A stretch of DNA of 54,525 nucleotides from Sebaldella sp. S0638 (GTDB lineage: Bacteria; Fusobacteriota; Fusobacteriia; Fusobacteriales; Leptotrichiaceae). The translations under genes and the position numbers were made by a program. The notes beneath the pieces are model-generated. The model saw only the letters and a program-made list of their open reading frames with translations. It was not told where the DNA came from and searched no databases. The stretch spans positions 1 to 54,525 of the forward strand of contig NZ_JAMZGM010000019.1 in the NCBI RefSeq assembly GCF_024158605.1, read 5' to 3'. Of this stretch, positions 43,715 to 53,500 are shown one piece after another; position 1 is the first letter of the stretch, and each line of letters opens with the position of its first letter.

Positions 43715-44105
43715 TTGTTTTTAAAAAAAAATTATGTTATAATTTATTGGTTGTAAAATATATATTTTTATTGAAATATTCTGTGGGTCATAGAATTTCA
43801 AATATGTAGTACAAATATCCGGGGTTTGATTCAGAATATTTATATTTTTTATTGTTCAAATAGGTTATGTTATTTAATGTAAATTAAAAATTATATGTTT
43901 TGATAAAGTTAATGTATGACATAATATTCGTATAAATTTAATAATACGAAAATTATATAATGATTATAGTACAGTAATAATATATATTTTTTTAAAAATT
44001 GAAAATAGGTAATGACTATGCATAAGTTTTGATTTGATACTTAGAAATAGAGAGTTATACATGATTATTTCAGTCGTATTATTAAATAAATGCGACTATT
44101 TTATT
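43715..44105 (+). ncRNA. Candidate non-coding transcript upstream of AT4
   Basis: TTGTTT (43715-43720), 17 nt and TATAAT (43738-43743) form a promoter. About 320 nt downstream, AGTCGTATT (44072-44080) pairs with AATGCGACT (44089-44097), followed by ATTTTATTTTG, as in a terminator. Between them no ORF is credible, but a hairpin is seen at about 43772-43801 (GAAAT..TCTGTG / CATAGAATTTC). A stand-alone small RNA, or a prematurely stopped AT4 leader, would fit. Evidence is structural only. Confidence 0.35.
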
Positions 44106-44311
44106 TTGAAAATAATTTCCCGGAATAATCAGAATAAAATTTAATTTTATAGGAGGTGATATTTTTTTAAACAGAAAAGCGATAAACAACAGTGAGAGAT
44201 TCTTTTAGTGACGGGAAAATATCAGGAGTAAGCTGTCAAAAAAAACAAATGAGGAAATAAGTAAATTAGTAAAATTAAAATAAGGAAAAGATCATACGAG
44301 TGAATAATCAC

Positions 44312-44340
44312 TTGACAATAAGCAGAATTTTAGTTATAAA
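44312..44340 (+). promoter_or_regulatory. Promoter P-AT4
   Basis: TTGACA (44312-44317), a 17-nt spacer and TATAAA (44335-44340), giving a leader of about 200 nt. Confidence 0.75.
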
Positions 44341-44548
44341 TAATTATGTATTCTTAAATTTATAACAAAAATTATAACAAAATTCACATATTAATTATTT
44401 ATTTTGAATTTAATAAAAAGAGGTTTTAAGAATATTTCGGTATATTTTCTTTGCTTGTGAAACGGCTGTTAATTAAACGGCTTAATTTTGATCGGGCTGA
44501 TAATATGTTGAAAAAGGTAATGAGAAAATGTGTACAGGAAGGTGAAAG

Positions 44549-47500
44549 ATGAAAAATATACTTGGATATACTGAAAGACAGTTGAAATCATGTCTTAAGA
44601 GGAATAAAAGGGTAAAGTTTTCAAAAAGCCTGCCATTGATTTTTCTGATGACAGGTAAAATTTTAAGCGCAAATGAAAATCCCGATATGGGAAAAGTAGC
44701 AGAAAATCTGCAAAAAAAGATAACGAAATTGCGTAATGAAAACAAAAAAAATCTGAAATACAGCAGATTAGAACTGGAACGTCTGGAAAAAGAAGGAGAT
44801 CAGGTAATAAAATCTCCATGGGAAAGCTATATATTTTCGACATTGTTCGGATATAAGGATATGGACGGACAGAGTAAAGAGTGGAAATACGGCGACAGAA
44901 AAGATACTGTACAGGATATAGACCGAGCAGTTTTGAGAAGTTTCTTCGGGCTGTCGAGCCTGCGCAGCGGCGGAACTACAGGATGGATTACTGAAACTAA
45001 CACAGGAGACGGAAACGGAAATGCATGGACTGTTAATACATCAGTCTATGATAATACAGCACAGTTTACAATAATTCCTACGATAAAAGTGTCGGAAGTA
45101 ACAACTCCTCTGTCACCGCAGGTGGATCTGCCGAGTATTAATGTACCTGTAGTACCGGGAGCACCGGCGATAACGTTAACGCCTGTAAATATAGGGACTA
45201 TTTCCATAAGTGTGGCAGCTCCGACTATTACCGGGGCAGTACCGGCAGTTACATTGAACTCGCCGAATGATGTAAGCATAAGTACAATATCGCCTAATAT
45301 AAATGTATCTGTGGATGAAGTAAGCGGTCCTGTGATAAGCACAGTAAACCAGCCTGTTATTTCGTTTACGCCTCCGAATTTAAGTGTGGCTCCGCAGGTA
45401 CCGCCTAAAATAAAGGTTCCTACACCAACAGTAACAGCTCCTGTTTCTCCTCCGGCTCCAAGCTTTGAAGCTTTTACCAGAGGAAGAGGTGACTGGCTGG
45501 GAGGTTTCTCTTTTATTGTAGGAAGAAACAATTTTGACAGAAAAATACTGGCATGGGAACAGGGATCACCAGCACCGTCGCAAAGAGGAATAAACAGCCA
45601 GCCTATGTTTAATATTGGCGGAACAATAAGAGGGCATGGAAAGAATACGACAAGTAAAATTTATGCTGTTACAGACTCTTTAGGAGTAGTAAATAACAGA
45701 TATACTGATATCCAGCTGAGCAATGCTGCGGCTGGAGGAAAACCGACAAACCAGTATGGTGCAATACCATATCCTACAGTAGTAGTGAGCCCGGCGGCAT
45801 TTCCGTCTAATGTGGCTAATGAATGGGTTTCGGCAGTTGATAATGATGCTTTGCAGGGATTCAGTACATCAAGATATCAACAATCATGGATTTTTCAGGG
45901 ATCACCTATAGTAGAGGACATGGATATAATAGTAGGAGGTTCTCAGTCATATTCCACTGCACTATTTGCACAGACAGGCTCAATTCAGATGAACAGAGTG
46001 GGAATAGAGCTGAAAGGAAGAACAATAATAGGACAGCTTAGTATAAGAAGTGCCTATAACGTAAAATTTACAAATGTGGATATAAATATAACAGGAGATT
46101 CAAACAGTCTTTTGACAACACAGGTTTATCCTAATGCACATTTATACTGGCAGTCTAATGATGGAAGAAATGGAACGACATGGGGAGCCAGTTATCTTGA
46201 TAATACAGCAAGCAGCACAGCAGTGGATTTCGGCGGAACAAAACTTGTGGCAGACAGAAGCAAGAATACCATATTTTATGTAGCGCCGTCAGAGATGCAC
46301 AGATGGCTTGGGTATTCTCAAATGGTACCGTTACCCGGGACAACTGATCCTAAAGTCTATGATATAAATTCTGAGAAATACTATATGTTTGCACCTGTAA
46401 TGGGAAATGTCAATGTAAAGAATACAGGCGGAGATGTAGAGTATACAGGAAGCGGAAACGTAGGAATATGGGTAGCAGGTTATGTTCCTGACAGAACACA
46501 GTGGGCTACAGGGCTGAAACCATCTCTTGATCTGGGAACCGTAAAACTTCAGGGAGATAAAAACGTAGGTTTTTACCTAGCGTCGCATAATACAAGACCA
46601 GATGCAAACGGGATATTTCAGGGGAATATTAATGTAAATGTAAAACTGGGGACAGATATAGACGGAAAAGGCGGAACTGCACAGACAGGAACAGGGAATA
46701 TAAGCGGAAACAGCAATACAAAAAGTGAAGATAACGTAGCACTTTATGTGTCGTCAGGTCAGAGAGCCGGAATGAATAATACAGTTAATACTGCTTATCA
46801 GGAATATTTTCCTGCCACACTGGATTTTAAAATTGATAAATCTGTCACTCCTAATCTTGTGGGAATAAACAATAACACACAAATAGGATATCAGTATCTG
46901 ACAAGTGATCCGATAAAAGACTTAAGCGTAACGAATTTCAATCTGGAATTTGGTAAATTTTCCGAAAGGGGAATAGGAATTATAGCCAAAAACGGAAGTG
47001 TGGTTAATGTAAATAAAGGTTCTGCAATACTGGATAATGCAGGAACAGGAACAGATAGAGCAACAGGGACAATTATGTTCTATACAGAGGGCGTATGGTT
47101 TAATCCGAGAAAAGCACTTACAGGGGGAGTATATAACAAGGAAGCATACGGTAGAGGTGAAAGCCAGACAGGACAAAAAAATATAGTCGACTTTAATTCT
47201 ACAATAAATGTAAGTAATGATGTTTCCATGTCTAGTTATGAAGCAATAAGTTTTTTTGCTAAAAACGGAGGAAAAATAACAGGTAAAAATGTAAGCATGA
47301 CAGGGCATAGTTCTATAGGTGCTTTCGCATACGGAGCAAATGACCTTGCTGCAGGCAGTACAGTGTTAGCTAATAATACAGGTGCGGGAAGCCAGGCGTC
47401 TACAACAATTACTCTTGGAAATGTGAGCGCAACAGGACTTGGTTCGGCAGCTAACAAAAATGACGGAAGTAACAGCAACGTGGGAATAGCAGCTTTAAGT

Positions 47501-50500
47501 ATGTCAAATGACGAACTTACAAAGGGTACAGGAAGTGTTCTTGTAACAGCTACAGGAAACCTTACTGTTAACGGAGTAGGAGCTTTTGCTAAAGGAGATA
47601 AAGCCGTAATAAAAGTTCAGGGAACAAACAGTGTCATAAATACAGGGGAAAACGGAGGTCTTGTTGCCCAAAAAGGCGGAAAAGTCGAATTTGGCGGAGG
47701 AACAATTACTCATAAGATAGACGATAAAGTAGCTTTTTATTCTGATGCTAAAGCAGGGACAACAGTATCTACCATAGATTTTAAAGGTGCAACAACGTTT
47801 GAAATGTATAAGGGGATAGCTTTTTACGGATCAAAAGATGATTTTAACGGAACTTCGGGAAGATATCTCGGAATGAATAATGTAACTGTAAATCTAAGAG
47901 ATAATGGCATAAATCTGGGATATTTCCAGTATAATTCAAGTGAAAGCGATACAGACAGAACGATCAACTGGACAGGTTCAAATATTTCCACATATCTGAA
48001 CAGTCTGAAGACAAGAGTAGGAAATGCAACTATAAATGATAATGGTTTTTGGTTTAAGTCTTCTTTAGACGGGGCAATAGTAAATATAAACGGAGATGTA
48101 AATCTGGATTATGCCTCTGATGATCTGGGAGGAACACCGGATAAATTCAATGATATAACAATAGAAAGATCAAAAGTAATTGTATCTTCGGGTGTAACCG
48201 CAGAGTCAATTGATAAAGGAAACGGACTGAAAATGGCTTCCAATACAAGTGCGGCCAGCAATAGTGAGACAGGCTACACAATAAGAGGAACTGTGGATAT
48301 AAAAGATCCTACTGTAACAGGTTCGGGAGCTAAAGAAAATGTTGGTGTTTATGTTAGTTTCGGACATATAAATAATACAAATACAGGTTTGATAAAAGTA
48401 GATAAAGGTGTGGGAGCTTACGGAGTAAACGGAAGTCAGATAATAAACGACGGAATAGTGGAAGTTTCTACAAAAACAAATAATGGTCTGGGCGGAATAG
48501 GACTGGTAGGTGTTACAAGAAAGGTAAAAGCTGACGGTACTGTAGATACTGCGGAAAATTACGGGACTGATAACACTTCAAATCCGGCGATGGCATCTCT
48601 GCCATTGGTAGATATTATAAACAGAGGTACATTAAATATATATTCAGCAGGAACAACACCAGCTTCAAATGCAACGGGAATATTCGCGGAAAATAACACA
48701 GGCGGTGCAAGAAGCAGAGTAAAAATATATAATGAAGGTAACGCAATAATTCTGGGTAATGAAAGTGTGGGAATAAAAGTAAAAGCAGCAGCAGGAATAA
48801 CAGAAGGAGGAACTCTTACACTAAAACATAAAACAGGAGTGAGCGGGCCGGATATAAAAGTTGGTGAAACTTCATTTGTGATATCAGCAGATTATTCTGA
48901 TGTGAAATTCGACGGAAATTATACTGTGGAAATGGGCAGAGAAAGTGTGGCGCTGAATCTGTCAGGAAACAGCACTGTAAGCACTGCCGGTGCATCTGAT
49001 GTTCTGACTGTTAATTACGACTATAACGATCTGGGAATAACAACAGCACCAAAATACGGGACAGGAATTTATTATACAGGCAAAGTTGGTGAAATAGTAA
49101 CAAATAATCTGAATCTTGTATTACAGGCAGCAGGAGCAATATCTGATGATAATAATGCACTTGTGGGAATTTATGCGGCAGGAACTGAGACAAATGCTTC
49201 TAATATCACAAAACTGTATAATAACGGAAATATTTCAGTGGGTAATTATGATTACGGAATTTACGGAAAGAATATTTACACAATAAATACAGGAAATATA
49301 GAAGTAAAAGATAACGGAATCGGGATTTTGTCAGATGAAGGGCGTGTAGAAACAGCAGATAATAAGATAAAAGTAACAGGTGACAATGGTATCGGTATCT
49401 ATGCCGGAGCTTTAAACGGAACATATAACAGAGATGTTCTTATAACTTCATCAGGAGTAAGCAATAAGCTTGAAGTAACAGGTGAAGAAGGTATAGGAGT
49501 GTATCTTGAGGGTAAAGCAAGACTTGATAACAGAGGGATAATAGAATTAGCTGATTCTAATACACCCGGGGCATTGCCCGGAGAAATTCTGAGAAAAACA
49601 GGAGTATATTTAAAAAATTCTGATACTGCCAATGAATCAACAGGTATAATCAGAGTAAATAAAAATAATATAGGGGTGTATTCGCTAAATTCCAGATTTG
49701 AAAATAAGGGAACAGGTTTATTGTCAGTGGAGAATACCACAGCTGCACAAAATATAGGAATATATGCAGTAACATCAAATGATGCCGCAGCAGATAATTT
49801 TCTTATTACAAACAGCGGAACGATAGAAGTAAACGGTTTGAAAAATATAGGGATATATTCTGAAATAAAAGATACAGCAAATGCCGGAGATACAGGTCAT
49901 ATAAATCTGTCTTCGGGAAGAATAAATGTAACAGCTTCAGATCCTCTGACAGATTCGAATATTCCGTTAGGAGTATATGCAAAGGGTCAGAATATAAACG
50001 TTTCGTCAGTTTCATCAGTGACAAAAGTCAGTGAAAATGGCATAGGTATTTATGTTGACGGTGCTTCAACACTGGGAAATTCCGTTAATGCATTTAACGG
50101 CGGATTTACATTGAAATCAACAGCATTATCTACACCGGCAATAGGAGCATATCTGAAAAATGGTGCTCAGGCACTGGCGGGAAATATAACTGTGCTTAGT
50201 ACAGGGACAGCAACTGATGGTTCAGGGAATCCTTTGAGACCAATAGGTGTATTTTATGCTGAAAATACCGGAGCTTTAAATAACGGTGTGAATATTACCC
50301 TGACAAATGACGGTATAAATCTGAATAAAGAAACAATAGGGGTATATGCAGAAAAAGTTAACAGCCTGACAAATACGGGAAATATAACAATAAGTGCAAA
50401 TTCAAAAGGTATCGGAGGCTATTTTAAAGATACTAATCTCGTGAACAGCGGTGCAGTAACTGTAAATGCAGACAGCGCATACGGTCTTTATCTGAAGTCA

Positions 50501-53500
50501 GACGGAATAACAGCAACAAATTCTTCTAATGCAGGGTTGATAAATGTTAACAGTAAAGAAGCAGTAGGAATCATTCTTGATGATAAAGCCAAACTGACTA
50601 ATACAAGTACAATAAATTCAACTGCCGGAGGAAATGCAGCACAGAACGGCTCTATGGGAGTATATGTAACAAATCAGGGGAACTTTATAAATGATACAAC
50701 AGGACATATAAATGCCACTATTGCTGCTGCGGGGACTAATCCGGGAAGTGTAGGAATTTATATAAAAAATGGTCTCGCAGAAAACAAAGGAAATATAACA
50801 TCAAATTATGTAGGATTATATGCTGAAAAAGACAGCAGTCTGGCATCTTCATCAACAATAGCTGATCATACAGGAATTATAACTATAAATAACGGTATAG
50901 GAATATATGCCAAAGATACAGGAACACAGATAAACCTTAATGCAGGCGGAACAATAAACGGTACTGCGAATAATCTGTCAGGTGTAATGGCTTATGATAA
51001 GGCTGGTGTATTACTGAACGGAACAAATATATCGCTTACAGGTGACCAGTCAAATGCAATAATACTGGGGAACAGTGCTTTGAATACAGATAAATCTGTT
51101 CTGGAACTAAAATCAGGAGATATAACTGTAGGTAAAGAAGGTACTGCAATATATTCCATGAATGGAAATATAAATATAGACAGCAGTTATACAGGGTTAA
51201 TTACACTTGGAGAAAAAGGAACAGGGGTATATGCTGATAAAGATACGGCGATAAGTGCAGGAACTCTGGAAACAGCATACTCACACGGATCAAATAAAGG
51301 TGTGGGAATATTCTATGACGGGGGAACTCAGGAAAATAAAGTAACAATAAAACAGCATGCGGGAAATAATAATCTGATTAATATTTATGCACAGGATATA
51401 ACTCTTGTAAATAATGCAGATCAGGAAGTATCGCAGAATGGTATAGGAATCTTTGTAAAAGGACCTGTATCAACCACAACCGTGGAAAATAAAAAGTTAT
51501 TATCATTGGCTGGGAGCAATTCTGTGGGTATAGTAACAGAAGCGGGGTCAGCAGTAACAGGTATTGGGAAAATAGCAGGAATAAACGGAAAACACGATAA
51601 GATAGGTGTCTATGTAAACGGCGGAGATATATCAGGATCAGCAGGATATGAATTCGATATAGACGGCGGAATAGGAATATATCTGAAAAATGCAGTGAGT
51701 TACACTGGGACAATGGAGCTGAAAGGCGGAGTATATGATGACAGCCTGAATAAATACAGGGCAATAGGAATTCTTGCTTCATCATCATTTGGAACAGGAA
51801 CAATCACAGCTGGTATAGATATGACCGGTTCAGGAGGAATAGGGATTTATCAGGAAAGCGGAACTGATATTACATATTCCGGTAAATTAGATCTAAAAGG
51901 AACAAGTACAGCAGCTGATCAGGGAATAGGAGTCTATACTAAGGCAGGGAGCCAGTTTAATCTTACTGCCGGCGGAGAAATCAAAATAGGCGGGACAAAT
52001 AATATAGGATTCTATGTGGAATCAGGCGGAGTCCTCAATGTAGCAGGAGGAACGGTAACTAATACCGAGGACGGGATATTTGCCTATCTTGAAGGCGGAA
52101 ATATGACTTTTACAGGCGGAGGAACAAATATTAATTACGCCAATGTAATAGTAGCTTCTGGAGGAAGTCTTGTAAATCAGACAACAATAGCAACAGGAAA
52201 AACTGGACTTCAGGCAACAGGTGAAAGTCTGGCTCTGGTACCGTCAACAATATTAAATGATACAACTGGTATTATAAATTCAACAACACTAAATGCAGTA
52301 GCAATGACAGGACTGGATAAAGCATACATTGAAAATAAAGGGAAAATAAACCTGAGCGGCGACGGATCTATAGGAATGTATGTAAAAGATGCAGATGGAA
52401 TTACAACAGGTGAAGTTAATATAGGTGAAAAATCAGTGGCTTATTATGCTGACGGAATAAACGGGGAAATGACAGTAAATGGTATAAGCAGCATTGGTAA
52501 AAACTCTACACTGCTCGCAGTAGCAAACGGAGCGAAAATTAATTATCAAATTGGTGCAATAAGTCTCGGAGATGAAAGATACGGAGCTTTGATAGACGGA
52601 GCGGCAAGTGTAATTGATTTCGGCGGAAATAATATAACAACAGGTAATAAGTCTGTAGCAATAATGCTTCAAAACGGCGGACAGCTGAATAATACACTTC
52701 ATGATATAACAGTAGGCAATGAAGCTGTAGGTATATACCTTGCTGATTTTACAAATGTAGTTTCACCATTGTCAAGAACAATAAATTTAGGTATAGGTTC
52801 AACGGGAATATACGGAGAAAACGGGGGAAATATAAAGCTTGACGGAAGTATTATATCAGCGGCATACGGTGCAAAAGGAATAGCATCTAAAAATTCTGCC
52901 GTAACATGGATAGAAAATTCCGGAACTATTGATTTATCAGGAGCAGCAAGTGTAGGGATGTATGGTGAAGGAATAGCCCAGTTAAAGAACAGCAGCGGAA
53001 AAATAATAAAAATTGGAGACGGAGATTCTGCAAACAGCAAATCAGGAGTGGGGATTTTCGGACTTAATTCAGATAATATTATAAATGAAGGAATAATAGA
53101 ATTTGGAAATGAAGCTGTGGGAATTTACGGTGAGAATATTACATCTTTGATCGAGAATAAAGCAGGAGGACTGCTTACAAATAACGGCGGTCAAAAAGGA
53201 ACAGGGATATTTGCCAAAGGTTCAATGGTAGAAAACAGAGGAACTATAGTTTTAGGAGATACATCAAACGGTATCTATTCTGATAACGGTCTGGTAAATA
53301 ACTACAATAATATAACTGTGGGGAATGATAAGTCAGCGGGAATATTTACTTCAGGAACAGCAGATATAAATCATATTTCAGGAACTGTAAGTGCGGGATC
53401 AGATTCTGTAATTCTGGCGTCTGAAAGCGGAAATATAATAAATAACAGTACACTTCTGTCTACAGGTGAAGGAACTACATATATTTACAGTAAAGCCGGA

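Larger units (their letters stand above)
43549..44548. other. Intergenic region upstream of AT4
   Basis: This 1-kb AT-rich region holds the AT3 hairpin, the candidate transcript at 43715-44105, an orphan ribosome site AGGAGGTGAT at 44151-44160 with no start codon in range, and the AT4 promoter at 44312-44340. No gene of normal size is supported. Confidence 0.5.
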
